From positions 124,001-188,000 of the forward strand of contig NZ_JQNB01000001.1 in NCBI RefSeq assembly GCF_000745005.1: a stretch of 64,000 nucleotides of DNA, written 5' to 3'. The position numbers and the translations under genes were made by a program. Every line of letters starts with the position of its first letter. Position 1 is the first letter of the stretch. This document shows, piece by piece, positions 27,940-37,119 of the stretch. The stretch comes from Luteibacter sp. 9135. Its GTDB lineage: Bacteria > Pseudomonadota > Gammaproteobacteria > Xanthomonadales > Rhodanobacteraceae. The notes under the pieces were generated by a model that saw nothing but the letters and a program-made list of their open reading frames with translations, made no database searches and was not told where the DNA came from.

Positions 27940-29799
27940 TCAGTGCTGCGAATCGAATATCCGGTTTTCCCGCTCAAGGCGGTAGTACAGCTGTACGGCC
28001 GCCTTGCGTCGCTCGAATTCCGCTCTGTATATCTCCGGAAGTTCCGCTTCCGCGTAGACGGTATGCCTGTCGGTGGCAAGGAAATCGTTACCGATCGCGG
28101 CGAAACCGAATCGCTCTTCGGAAGGTTCGAACAACGTGGTACCCAGGAAGCTGTTGCCGGCCTTCCGGATTCCCAGCAGTTGCATCAGTGTGGGAGCGAA
28201 GTCCACCGAAGTGCGGCCCGAGGCATCGTAAGTCGGAGGCAAGGCATGCGTGGGGTCGTAGACGATCAGCGGAATGCGGTCCACGAAATACGGCTTGTAG
28301 CTCGGGTCCATGAGTTCACGATAGGCCGGCTCAGGATACGTCGCATGGTCTGCCGTGAGGATCAGTATGGTGTTGCGCGTGTAGGGGCTGGCGAAGAAGT
28401 AGTCCAGGAAGCGCCCCAGCGCAAGGTCGAAATCGTGAACCCGGTCGAGCACATGGTTGGTCCCGTCGCCATACGGAACCGCCCCATCGACGCGATCCAT
28501 GAAGGCATGCGTACCGATGTTGTACGCTCCGACGAACATGGGCCGCTGGCCGGCATCCTTCTCGTTCGCCCTGAAGAAGCCAATCATCTCGTCGAACAGC
28601 GCGGTATCGTTCAACGAGCCCTGGATCGGGTTCTCACCGTAACGCGGCGAGAGCTTCACCGCATGCTCGTAATCGAAGACCGTGTCGAACCCAATGGCCG
28701 CGATCATGGTATTGAGGGGTATGACATCCGGGTGTGGCGAGAAGAAATAGCTTCGATAGCCCGCCTCACGCAATAGACGCGGCACCGTCTGGTAGCGTAC
28801 GCGGACAAGATGCCCGATGCTCTTGTCGCCGTCCCACGAGACATTCTCACCCTTGCCGCCGGCTTCCGGGTATCCCGAATCGAGCTGGCCCTGCAGCGCC
28901 CGATAGGTCGCGGCCGTATGGTTGAAGTAGTTGTCGACACGCATCGACTTGGCGGCCAGCCGGTCGATATTGGGGGTCAGCCCCGGATAGTTTCCGCCGT
29001 AGGCACCGATCAGGCGCGCCGAAAATCCCTCGATGAAGATCACGGCCACATTCGGTGGGCCCGCATACGTCCCCTTCGAGGAAAACGGCAGCGGTGAGCG
29101 ATAGATCGTGCGACGCTGAAAGGGGTAGTCGTCGACGGCAAGCGTGCTCAGTTCCAGCGCCGAACCCGGCGCGCGACCGGAGGCGACGAGCCGGGAGCTT
29201 TTCTGCACCGCGATCAGGTTGTACAGGAGTGACGCCATCGGCGTCTGGCGATATCCGACCTCGAGGCGACCGCTACCTGCCTGGTAGCGTGAGAGCAACG
29301 CCGCGAGTGCCAGCAGGAGCAGCAAGGTGGCGGCTGCCCCTCGCTTGAATACCGGAGCGTCGTTGCCCCATGCCCGACGCACAACGGCCTTCACTGCGAA
29401 CAAGAGCCACCACGCGACGGCGGCCGCCATGATCGCGTAGAGGCTGGTTCCGCGTACCAGCCTGCCCTCGCCACCGTTTTCAAGTGCCAGCACGGTGATG
29501 AAATTATCCGACATGTGCAGCGAAACGATCTGCGCGCCATAGACCAGGCCGACGATACACGCCACCAGAAGACCCGCCACGAATGCCAGCCAGCGTCGCC
29601 ACGGGCTGGCGCCAGGGCGCGTCCTGATCAGCCAGGCGATGACGAGGAAGGCGATCCCCAACTCGACGAGGGGAGCGATCAGTCGAAAAACATCGTGCCC
29701 GATGGACCCTCGGTCGGGCAGGTGCACGAAACCGAACAACTCAAAGATATAGGCCATATAAAGGCCGGCCACGTAAAGGCCCAGGTATCGCTTCAGCAA
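27940..29799 (-). CDS. LTA synthase-like sulfatase-fold membrane enzyme
   Basis: A 619-residue alkaline-phosphatase-superfamily protein. The N-terminal 170 residues hold about five membrane helices; the rest is a periplasmic catalytic domain. The first metal Glu is in VIFIEGFSARLIGAYGG (about residue 257), the likely nucleophile is Thr 298 in NHTAATYRALQG, and the late metal pair is ADHA (484-485). Family members move phosphoglycerol or phosphoethanolamine onto envelope glycans or lipids. It lies divergent from a two-component system operon. The exact acceptor is unknown. Confidence 0.87.
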   Translation of the reverse strand: MLKRYLGLYVAGLYMAYIFELFGFVHLPDRGSIGHDVFRLIAPLVELGIAFLVIAWLIRTRPGASPWRRWLAFVAGLLVACIVGLVYGAQIVSLHMSDNFITVLALENGGEGRLVRGTSLYAIMAAAVAWWLLFAVKAVVRRAWGNDAPVFKRGAAATLLLLLALAALLSRYQAGSGRLEVGYRQTPMASLLYNLIAVQKSSRLVASGRAPGSALELSTLAVDDYPFQRRTIYRSPLPFSSKGTYAGPPNVAVIFIEGFSARLIGAYGGNYPGLTPNIDRLAAKSMRVDNYFNHTAATYRALQGQLDSGYPEAGGKGENVSWDGDKSIGHLVRVRYQTVPRLLREAGYRSYFFSPHPDVIPLNTMIAAIGFDTVFDYEHAVKLSPRYGENPIQGSLNDTALFDEMIGFFRANEKDAGQRPMFVGAYNIGTHAFMDRVDGAVPYGDGTNHVLDRVHDFDLALGRFLDYFFASPYTRNTILILTADHATYPEPAYRELMDPSYKPYFVDRIPLIVYDPTHALPPTYDASGRTSVDFAPTLMQLLGIRKAGNSFLGTTLFEPSEERFGFAAIGNDFLATDRHTVYAEAELPEIYRAEFERRKAAVQLYYRLERENRIFDSQH

Positions 29800-30029
29800 A
29801 TCAAATCCCCCAACCTGCCTCGGGAGGAAGCGTCACTCGTCCGAATCGTACGGATCGGTCGTGCCCCTCGTTGGAGTCAGGATCATTGCATATAAACAAA
29901 ACCGGCACGAACATGAATGGCCATGCACCGGTATGGCGATCGGACGCCACGGCTCGGGTGCGGAAAGCACCGGGAAAGCCTGTCGAGACAACGTGCGCAT
30001 GTCCCTTCCCCAGCGTATCCTTGCCCACC

Positions 30030-30704
30030 ATGCGCATACTCCTTGCCGAAGACGACGCCGCCATCGCCGCCGCCGTGCGGGCCTCCCTCGAACAGGGCGG
30101 ACACGCCGTCGACCATGTGCCCGACGGGGCCAGTGCGGACCACGCCCTGCGCGACCACGACTACGACCTGCTGGTGCTCGACCTGGGCCTGCCCCTGCTC
30201 GACGGCAGCGACGTGCTTGCCCGCGCCCGCAAACGGGGCGCCATCCTGCCGGTACTGGTGATCACGGCCCGCGAGGGCCTGAAGGAACGCGTGCGGGTGC
30301 TCGACCTGGGTGCCGACGATTACCTGGTCAAGCCGTTCGCGCTGGCCGAGTTCGACGCCCGTGTGCGTGCATTGCTGCGTCGCCGCACCAGCAAGGGCAC
30401 GCCGGAGTTCCGTATCGGCCGCCTGCGGCTCGACATCCCCGGCCACCGTGCCTGGATCGATGAGGCACCGCTGGACCTGACGGCCCGCGAGTTCGGCCTG
30501 ATCGAGGCCCTGGCCACGCGTGCGGACAAGGTCACCAGCCGCGCCCAACTGGTCGAGGCGCTGTGCAACTGGGACGAGGACCTGACCGACAACGGGCTGG
30601 ACATCGCGTTGCACCGCCTGCGGCGCAAGCTGCACGGGTCGGGTACCAACGTGCGCACCATCCGTGGCCTGGGCTACCTACTCGAAGAATCAGCGGATGC
30701 CTGA
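30030..30704 (+). CDS. OmpR/PmrA-family response regulator
   Basis: A 224-residue DNA-binding regulator. The receiver domain has the acidic pair LAEDDA near the start, phospho-acceptor Asp 51 in LLVLDLGLPLLDG, and Lys in DDYLVKPF. The winged-helix domain includes LTAREFGLIEALA and DIALHRLRRKLH then IRGLGYLLE. The start at 30030 begins the receiver fold correctly. The histidine kinase start overlaps its end by eight bases. The 230-bp gap upstream, shared with the LTA-synthase-like gene, has an AT-rich stretch with TATAAA near 29890 that could be part of a promoter. Confidence 0.94.
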   Translation: MRILLAEDDAAIAAAVRASLEQGGHAVDHVPDGASADHALRDHDYDLLVLDLGLPLLDGSDVLARARKRGAILPVLVITAREGLKERVRVLDLGADDYLVKPFALAEFDARVRALLRRRTSKGTPEFRIGRLRLDIPGHRAWIDEAPLDLTAREFGLIEALATRADKVTSRAQLVEALCNWDEDLTDNGLDIALHRLRRKLHGSGTNVRTIRGLGYLLEESADA

Positions 30705-32106
30705 ACGGCGTCATGCGACGCAACGCTCCGCCCGGCCGAGTCTGCGTCGACGCCTGTTGACCTTCCTGCTCGTGCCGGTGCTGGGCGTCTTGCTGCTGGA
30801 CGCCGTGGTCGCGTATTTCGTGGCACTGGCCTACTCCAACCGTGTCCACGACGCCGACCTGTCCGATTCGGCACTTACCCTGTCCGAGATGATCGGCAAC
30901 GACGCGCTGCGCGGCGAACTGACCGCACAGGCTCGCTTCCTGCTGGAATACGACCCGGACGGGCGTAACTACTACACGGTGATCAGCGACCGGCACGGCC
31001 GGATGATCGGCAACGCCGACCTTGCAGGCCCCGGCGAACCCGTAGCCACCGACGCCCCGCCCCTGCTCTACGACACCTTCCTGGGCCACCGGCCGCTGCG
31101 CGGCGCGATCATGCGCGTGCCCAACCGCCACGACGACAGCGACGTGTTGACCATCACGGTGGCCGAGAACCTGCGCGACCGACATGCCCGCGCACGCGAG
31201 ATCCTGCTGTTGACCCTGCCCATCGAGGCCCTGCTGATCGTGGCCGTGCTGTCGCTGGTGTGGCTGGGGGTCAGCCATGGCTTGGGCGTGCTGGAGCCCC
31301 TGACGGCGCGGCTGGGTCGACGTGGCCACGATCTCGGGCCGATCGGCGAGGAAGACGTGCCGATCGAGATCCTGCCGCTGACCCGTACCATCGACGACCT
31401 GTTCGCGCGCATGCGCAACATGATCGGCCTGCAGGAGCGCTTCATCGCCGACGCGGCCCACCAGCTGCGCACGCCGCTGGCCGGCATCCAGTTGCACGTG
31501 GAGCGCTACGAGGCGATCGCCGACCCCGCCCAGCGTGACGAGGCCCTGCGCCACGTGCACCGGCTCGCCGCGCGCGCGGCCCGTACCTCGGCGCAGTTGC
31601 TGGCGCTCACCCGTACGCAGTCGCCCGACCTGCCCGACCACGACGGCATGTCGGTCATCGACCTGGCCGTGATCGTGCCCGAGTCGGTGGCCGTGCGCGT
31701 GCACCAGGCACTCGGCCTGGGCGTGGACCTGGGCTACGAGGGATCCGACGCGCCCCTCGACGTCCGCGGCGACGCCCTGCAGGTACAGGAGGTGATCGAC
31801 AACCTGGTGGACAACGCCTTCCACTACGCAGGCCGGGGGCACAGCGTCACCGTGTCCACCACGCGCGACGGCGACGATATCGTGCTGGCGGTGGACGACG
31901 ACGGCCCGGGGGTGGCGGACGTGTTCCTCGAACAGTTGGGCGAACGTTTCTTCCGGGTACCCGGAACCGACGAGGACGGCACGGGGCTGGGACTGGCCAT
32001 CGTGGAGAGCATCGCCGAGCGCCACGCTGCGCGGGTGCGCTTCATGCACGCCGCCGCCGGTGGCCTGCGCGTCGAGCTACGCTTCCCCGCCCTGCCCGCC
32101 GCGTGA
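30697..32106 (+). CDS. Sensor histidine kinase, partner of the upstream regulator
   Basis: A 469-residue inner-membrane kinase of the TctE/PmrB/QseC type. Membrane helices lie at about 20-45 and 168-190, with a periplasmic sensor of about 120 residues between them. The H-box is FIADAAHQLRTPLAGIQ with His 255. The ATPase part has the N-box DNLVDNAFHYAGRG, the G1 box VDDDGPGV and the G2 box GTGLGLAIVESI. Its ligand is not evident. It is coupled to the regulator upstream and runs into the hydrolase downstream. Confidence 0.94.
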   Translation: MPERRHATQRSARPSLRRRLLTFLLVPVLGVLLLDAVVAYFVALAYSNRVHDADLSDSALTLSEMIGNDALRGELTAQARFLLEYDPDGRNYYTVISDRHGRMIGNADLAGPGEPVATDAPPLLYDTFLGHRPLRGAIMRVPNRHDDSDVLTITVAENLRDRHARAREILLLTLPIEALLIVAVLSLVWLGVSHGLGVLEPLTARLGRRGHDLGPIGEEDVPIEILPLTRTIDDLFARMRNMIGLQERFIADAAHQLRTPLAGIQLHVERYEAIADPAQRDEALRHVHRLAARAARTSAQLLALTRTQSPDLPDHDGMSVIDLAVIVPESVAVRVHQALGLGVDLGYEGSDAPLDVRGDALQVQEVIDNLVDNAFHYAGRGHSVTVSTTRDGDDIVLAVDDDGPGVADVFLEQLGERFFRVPGTDEDGTGLGLAIVESIAERHAARVRFMHAAAGGLRVELRFPALPAA

Positions 32107-32174
32107 CCGGAAAGCCGGCTGAAACCACGCTGGGGCACGATGCAGCCAACAGTAACGACCCGATGAGGTCAGGT

Positions 32175-33011
32175 GTGAGCCACCCGACGGAATTCCACTT
32201 CGAAGGCGGGCGCGACGGCGTCCTCCTGATCCACGGCCTCACCGGCACCCCCGCCGAGATGCGCATGGTCGGCAAGGGCCTCAACCGCGCGGGCTTCACC
32301 GTCGTGGGCGTGCGCCTCGCCGGGCACTGCGGCACCGAGGCAGACCTGCTCGAGACCAGCTGGCAGGACTGGTACGCCAGCGTCGAGGCGGCTGCGGACG
32401 AACTGCGCGGCCGGGTCGACCGCCTGTTCGTGGCCGGGCTGTCCATGGGCGCCGTGCTCGCCCTGCGGCTCGCCGCCGTCCAGCCCACCTGGGTGGATGG
32501 CGTGGGCGTGTTCGGCGCCACCTTCCGCTACGACGGCTGGTCCATCGGCTGGACCGGCAAGCTTTCCTTCCTGTTGCCCTGGTTCAAGCGCATGGGCATC
32601 GGTCGCCATCGCAGCTTCATCGAACAGCCGCCCTACGGCATCCGCGACGAGCGCCTGCGCGCGCAGGTCAGCAGCGCCATGTTCTCCGGCGACAGCGCGG
32701 CGGCGGGCCTGCCCGGCAACCCGTGGCACGCCCTGGCCGAGATGGTGGAGCTGTCGCGCGACGTGCGTCGCCGCCTGCCCGAGGTCACGGCGCCCTGCTT
32801 CGTGGCGCACGCCGCGGAAGACGACGTGGCCAGCGTGGCCAATGCCGACCTGGTGGCCCGGCGGGTGCGCGGTCCGATCGAGATGCTGCTGCTGGGCGAC
32901 AGCTACCACATGATCACGATCGACCGCGAACGCCGCATGCTGATCGAACGGACGGCCGACTTCTTCGGCCGCATCGCGCGCGACGCGCGGCCCACGCGCA
33001 TGGCGGCCTGA
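32175..33011 (+). CDS. Alpha/beta hydrolase, carboxylesterase-like
   Basis: A 278-residue serine hydrolase similar to Est30-type carboxylesterases and monoacylglycerol lipases. It has the oxyanion segment VLLIHGLTGTPAEM, nucleophile elbow GLSMG, a later acidic residue around AEDDVAS and catalytic His in DSYHMIT. GTG at 32175 is preferred: GAGG lies 7 bp upstream and the family fold begins just after. ATG 32163 and a GTG at 32103 overlapping the kinase stop are possible. Its place between a sensor kinase and two lipid-flippase-like genes suggests an envelope role. Confidence 0.85.
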   Translation: MSHPTEFHFEGGRDGVLLIHGLTGTPAEMRMVGKGLNRAGFTVVGVRLAGHCGTEADLLETSWQDWYASVEAAADELRGRVDRLFVAGLSMGAVLALRLAAVQPTWVDGVGVFGATFRYDGWSIGWTGKLSFLLPWFKRMGIGRHRSFIEQPPYGIRDERLRAQVSSAMFSGDSAAAGLPGNPWHALAEMVELSRDVRRRLPEVTAPCFVAHAAEDDVASVANADLVARRVRGPIEMLLLGDSYHMITIDRERRMLIERTADFFGRIARDARPTRMAA

Positions 33012-33014
33012 GCC

Positions 33015-33374
33015 ATGCACGGGCTGGTGCTGGCGCTGTGGATCGCCAACGTCGTGCTGGACACCGGCGGCCAGTTGGCGTTCAAGGCAGCCGCCGGCGA
33101 CGATCGCGCGGGTGACGGCCTGGCACGCTGGCGCTACATGCTGGCGCGCCCGTGGATCTGGACCGGCATCGGCTGCTACGTGGCCGAGTTCCTCGTCTGG
33201 ATCGCCTTCCTGTCACTGGTCCCCTTGTCCGAGGGCGTGCTGCTGGGCTCCATCAACATCGTGGCCATCATGATCGCCGGGCGCGTGCTGTTCCGCGAAC
33301 GCCTCAGCCCCCTGCGCGTCACCGGCATCCTGCTGGTCGCCGCCGGCGTCGCCATCGTGGGAGCCGGCTCGTGA
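33015..33374 (+). CDS. Small EamA/SMR-type transporter, ArnE-sized
   Basis: A 119-residue protein with four hydrophobic segments, including ALWIANVVLDTGGQLAFKAA, a GIGCYVAEFLVWIAFLSLV segment and ILLVAAGVAIVGAG. The pattern LSEGVLLGSINIVAIMIAGR followed by FRERLS is like the small DMT/EamA-type proteins (SMR, ArnE, ArnF). Together with the next, overlapping gene it would make a two-subunit flippase or exporter. It is three bases after the hydrolase stop. Confidence 0.85.
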   Translation: MHGLVLALWIANVVLDTGGQLAFKAAAGDDRAGDGLARWRYMLARPWIWTGIGCYVAEFLVWIAFLSLVPLSEGVLLGSINIVAIMIAGRVLFRERLSPLRVTGILLVAAGVAIVGAGS

Positions 33375-33769
33375 AACGCTTCTACCTGATCGGCTTCGGC
33401 CTGCTGCTGGCCTTCGACACGCTCAACCTGGTGTGCTTCAAGATCGCCGGCACGCAGGCGCTGCCGGTGGAAATGAGCACGGCGTGGGTTGCCCGCGTGT
33501 TCTCCCATCCCTGGATCTACGGCGCCGTGGTCGGCTACATCGGCGCATTCCTGACCTGGATGAGCCTGCTCAAGCATGCCCCGATCGGCCCCGCGTTCGC
33601 CGCCTCCCACCTGGAAGTGGTGAGCGTGATGCTGCTGTCTTGGTGGGTGTTCGCCGAACCGGTCACGCCCACGCAGATCGCGGGCGCCGTGGCGATCGTG
33701 GCCGGCATCGTCTGCCTGGCCTTCGCCGAGCGCGGCGACGGAACGGTGCCCGATGTGGTTCCGGCCTGA
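33371..33769 (+). CDS. Small EamA/SMR-type transporter, ArnF-sized
   Basis: A 132-residue protein with four hydrophobic segments, similar in layout to the preceding gene but clearly diverged: FGLLLAFDTLNLVCFKIAG, YGAVVGYIGAFLTWMSLLKH and ASHLEVVSVMLLSWWVFAEP. It starts with GTG overlapping the previous stop (GTGA). Heteromeric pairs of this kind are known for ArnE/ArnF, which flip aminoarabinose-undecaprenyl phosphate. The cargo here is not known. Confidence 0.85.
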   Translation: MKRFYLIGFGLLLAFDTLNLVCFKIAGTQALPVEMSTAWVARVFSHPWIYGAVVGYIGAFLTWMSLLKHAPIGPAFAASHLEVVSVMLLSWWVFAEPVTPTQIAGAVAIVAGIVCLAFAERGDGTVPDVVPA

Positions 33770-34964
33770 TCCCGAGACCCCGCCCACGGCAGGGCTCCCG
33801 CTGGGCATGGCCGACTTCGGCGGCGATGTCCGCGCGCCACTGACGGCGCTTGCCGCGTCGTGGCTGGGCGTGGAAGACACCCAGCTGGAATGCTCCGGCA
33901 CCGCGGCGCTCACCGTGGCCCTCACCGCGCTTTCCGAATACGCTCGCCCGCGGCGCGAAGTGGCCATTCCCGCCTTCACCTGCCCGCTGGTGCCGCTGGC
34001 CATCCGGCGCGCCGGGCTGGTGCCGCGGCTGGTCGACCTGCTGCCCGGTGGCTTCGACATGGACCCCCAGCGGTTGGAAGAAGCCTGCGGCCCGCAGACC
34101 CTGGCCGTGGTGCCGACCCACCTGGGCGGACGCACCGCCGATGTCGCCAGCGCCAACACCATCGCCCACGCCGTGGGTGCGCTCACCATCGAGGACACGG
34201 CGCAGGCGCTGGGCGCGCGCATCGACGGCCGTTTTGCCGGCACGCTGGGCGACGTCGGCTTCTACAGCCTGGCGGCGGGCAAGGGCCTGTCCATCTTCGA
34301 AGGCGGCCTGCTGGTCGCCCAGGACGACGCGTGGCGCGAGCGTTTCCGGCGCGCCTCGCATCGCGTCGTGCGCTGGCACCCGGGCTGGGAGATCCGCCGC
34401 TCGCTGGAACTAGCGGGTTACGCGGCGCTCTACCGGCCGGCCGGCATGGGCCTGGCCTACGGTCGGTCGATGCGTCGCGCCCTGCGTCGCGGCGACCTGG
34501 TCGGCGCCGCCGGCGAGGACTTCCATGCGGATTTCCCGCTGCATCGCGTGGGACGCTGGCGCCGTTCGGTCGGCGCGCGTGCCTTCGCGCGGCTGCCCGG
34601 GTTCATCGACGCCACGCGTGCCCAGGCCGTGGCACGGCTACCGGCGCTCGCGTCGATCCCCGGCGTACATGTGTTCACGGACGAAGGCGGTACCTGGCCG
34701 TACCTGATGTTGCGCCTGCCCGACGAAGCCTCGCGCGACGCGGTGTTGAAGCGCCTGTGGGCATCGCGCCACGGCGTGGCCCGCATGTTCGTGCATGCCC
34801 TGCCCGACTACGACTACCTCGAGGCCATGCCCGGCGCCGACGACATCCCGCACGCGCGCGACTTCGCCGCACGCACCCTGACCATCACCAACAGCCTGTG
34901 GCTGGACGACGCGTGCTTCGAGCACGTATGCGCGGTGATCGAGGCGGTGCTGGTCACGCGCTGA
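33753..34964 (+). CDS. DegT/DnrJ/EryC1-family PLP aminotransferase
   Basis: A 403-residue fold-type I aminotransferase like those acting on nucleotide-linked sugars (ArnB, WecE). It has CSGTAALTVALTALSEY near residues 47-63, EVAIPAFTCPLVPLAI, IEDTAQALGARIDGR, and the PLP Lys in FYSLAAGKGLSIFEGG. It overlaps the second small transporter by 17 bases and ends the operon. No sugar dehydrogenase, formyltransferase or glycosyltransferase lies beside it, so it may serve a sugar made elsewhere. Confidence 0.85.
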   Translation: MWFRPDPETPPTAGLPLGMADFGGDVRAPLTALAASWLGVEDTQLECSGTAALTVALTALSEYARPRREVAIPAFTCPLVPLAIRRAGLVPRLVDLLPGGFDMDPQRLEEACGPQTLAVVPTHLGGRTADVASANTIAHAVGALTIEDTAQALGARIDGRFAGTLGDVGFYSLAAGKGLSIFEGGLLVAQDDAWRERFRRASHRVVRWHPGWEIRRSLELAGYAALYRPAGMGLAYGRSMRRALRRGDLVGAAGEDFHADFPLHRVGRWRRSVGARAFARLPGFIDATRAQAVARLPALASIPGVHVFTDEGGTWPYLMLRLPDEASRDAVLKRLWASRHGVARMFVHALPDYDYLEAMPGADDIPHARDFAARTLTITNSLWLDDACFEHVCAVIEAVLVTR

Positions 34965-34989
34965 GCGCGCGCGACGTCTCCGCGCTGCC

Positions 34990-35679
34990 TCAGGCCTTGC
35001 CTTGCTCCACCAGCGTCAGTGCCACCTTGTCGCGCAGGTAGACCGGCAGCGCCAGCTCAGGCGCCACGGCCTTGCCTGCGCGGAACAGGGGCGCCGCCAC
35101 TTCGGCCACATGCCGCGCCTGCGGAAAGCGCGCACCGTCCGCCGAACGGATCGGCGCGGGGATACGTTCCCGCAGCAAGGCTTCGTACGTTGCCCAGCCG
35201 CTGCCCACCACGTGCCAGGCCGATGCCTCGGGCAACACCAGCGCCGCCGCCGTATCCACGCGTTCGCGGTCGATCGCTGTCACGCTGCCGTCGTCTTCGC
35301 GGCGCCATGCGGCGACGTAAATCTCGCCCATGCGCGCGTCGATCACCGAAAGGATGGCCGCATCGTCTTCCGGCGCTTCCAGCGCCAGGGCCTGCAACGA
35401 CGACACGGTGACCACCGGGATATCCAGCGCCATCGCCATGCCCTGGGCCAGCGACACGCCCAGCCGCACGCCGGTGAAGGCTCCCGGGCCACGCCCCACG
35501 GCGATGCCGTCGAGCGCTTCGCGTTTCAGGCCGGCCTCGGCGAGCAGTTCGTCCGCCATGGGCAGCACCAGCTCCGCGTGCCGCCGGGGCGCGATCTCGC
35601 TGCGCGCGATCACGACATCACCGTGGACCAGGGCGACGGAACAGGCTTCCGTGGAGGTTTCGATGGCGAGGAAGTTCAT
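34990..35679 (-). CDS. tsaB: tRNA threonylcarbamoyladenosine biosynthesis protein TsaB
   Basis: With TsaD and TsaE it makes t6A37 in tRNAs that read ANN codons. The 229-residue protein starts MNFLAIETSTEACSVALVHG and has RRHAELVLPMADELL and VGRGPGAFTGVRLGVSLAQG, all typical of the ASKHA-fold TsaB. The start at 35679 overlaps the creD stop as ATGA, so it is probably translated from the creD message. Convergent with the DegT gene. Confidence 0.95.
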   Translation of the reverse strand: MNFLAIETSTEACSVALVHGDVVIARSEIAPRRHAELVLPMADELLAEAGLKREALDGIAVGRGPGAFTGVRLGVSLAQGMAMALDIPVVTVSSLQALALEAPEDDAAILSVIDARMGEIYVAAWRREDDGSVTAIDRERVDTAAALVLPEASAWHVVGSGWATYEALLRERIPAPIRSADGARFPQARHVAEVAAPLFRAGKAVAPELALPVYLRDKVALTLVEQGKA

Positions 35680-37013
35680 GGCGTATCCGGAGTGGGGTTG
35701 AAGGGTACGCCCTGGGCGTACCAGTCGATCCGGCGGGTCAGGTACATCAGCACGGCGACCACCGCGACCAGTACCACCGCGCCGATGAGCAACGCGTACT
35801 GTTCCGCGCCGATCAGGCCGTACAGTATGGCGTAAACCAGTGCGAGCACGCCGCCGAGGGTCAGTCCGGCGCGTCGGGCCTGCAGCGCGGCCAACGCGTA
35901 GCCGCCGACGATCAGCACCACCGCGGCGGATGCCACCGCATACGCCGGTCCGAAACCGATCTGCTCGGAAAGCGCCAGCAGCAGGACGTAGAAGCTGGTC
36001 ATGGCTGCGCCCACCAGCAGGTATTGCACCGGATGCAGGCGCAGGCCGCGCAGCACCTCGAAGAGGAAGAAGGCGACGAAGGTGAGCGCGATGAACAACA
36101 GGCCGTATTTGCCGGCGCGGTCGTTCTGTTGATACACGCTGCCCGGCTGGTAGAGCGTGACGCCGATGGCGGAGGGTTCCAGGCGCTTGCCCACGTCGTC
36201 GTCGCTCGCGCTCCAGTGCTGGCCATAGGCGCGATTGAGGTCCAGCACCTGCCACGACGCGTCGAAACCGCGGCTGTCCACATGGCGCGTGCCCGGCAGC
36301 AGCGCGCCGATGAAGCTGGGGTCCGGCCAGGGCGAGCGGATCCTCACGCTGTTGTTGCGCGCCAGCGGCAGCGCCGAGAACGATTCCGTGCCGGCGATGC
36401 GCAGCGTCACGGAGTAATCCAGGGGCGTACGGCGTGCGGGGTCGATCGCGATGGGTACGGACAAGACCGTGTAGGGACCGAGGCGGGCGGTGGACGAGGC
36501 CAGCCGCACCGGCTTGCCGTCGACGATGGCCGTGGCGATGTGCTGCAAGCCCCGCGTGTCGGCGATCAGCAGCCGCAATTCCGCGCGATCCATCGACCAC
36601 GTGACGCCGCTTTCGTCGGCGAAACGGTGCAGGTCGTCGGGAAGGATGCGCCCGCCGAGTGTCACGTCGCCGGTGTAGACCGGCACCTCGTACATGCCGA
36701 CCCGGCGCTTCTCGACGGTCAGGTTGGCGGTCGTGCTCTGCTCGTCCGCCAGCACGATCTCGGTATCGTTGCGGCTGCCGACGAGCTTGCCCTCGGCGTC
36801 ACGGGTTTCGCTGTGCGTCGGCACGGCCAGCACGAAACCGCCGATCGTCTGGGGGCCACCCCAACCATCGGCCACGCGCAGTGCGGCCGTGTCACGCATC
36901 GACTGGCGTTCGCGCACCAGCCCGTCGGCCTGGGTCAGGGGAATGAGCATGAGCAGGGCCAACAGCCCGATACCAAGGACCTTGGCGGTGATCGTCTGCG
37001 TCCAGCGCAACAT
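35676..37013 (-). CDS. creD: Inner membrane protein CreD
   Basis: A 445-residue membrane protein: one N-terminal helix (about 10-28), a large periplasmic domain, and about five helices in the C-terminal third, where LFIALTFVAFFLFEVLRG and HPVQYLLVGAAMTSFYVLLL match the family. In E. coli creD is controlled by CreBC and its loss or overproduction changes envelope and colicin phenotypes; the biochemical role is unknown. No creBC genes lie beside it here. Confidence 0.93.
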   Translation of the reverse strand: MLRWTQTITAKVLGIGLLALLMLIPLTQADGLVRERQSMRDTAALRVADGWGGPQTIGGFVLAVPTHSETRDAEGKLVGSRNDTEIVLADEQSTTANLTVEKRRVGMYEVPVYTGDVTLGGRILPDDLHRFADESGVTWSMDRAELRLLIADTRGLQHIATAIVDGKPVRLASSTARLGPYTVLSVPIAIDPARRTPLDYSVTLRIAGTESFSALPLARNNSVRIRSPWPDPSFIGALLPGTRHVDSRGFDASWQVLDLNRAYGQHWSASDDDVGKRLEPSAIGVTLYQPGSVYQQNDRAGKYGLLFIALTFVAFFLFEVLRGLRLHPVQYLLVGAAMTSFYVLLLALSEQIGFGPAYAVASAAVVLIVGGYALAALQARRAGLTLGGVLALVYAILYGLIGAEQYALLIGAVVLVAVVAVLMYLTRRIDWYAQGVPFNPTPDTP

Positions 37014-37119
37014 CGGCGTTCTCCTTCATCGACAGTAACGGCGATGGTCGGGGCAACCGGGGCGGTGGACGCGTCCGCGCCGTGGCCTTACGGAGGCAAA
37101 CGCGGGCGAAACGCAGGCG

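Noticed and set aside
34990..36600. A 536-residue open frame extending tsaB upstream
   Set aside because: The upstream part runs opposite in phase through creD; TsaB itself starts at 35679 with MNFLAIETS and overlaps the creD stop.
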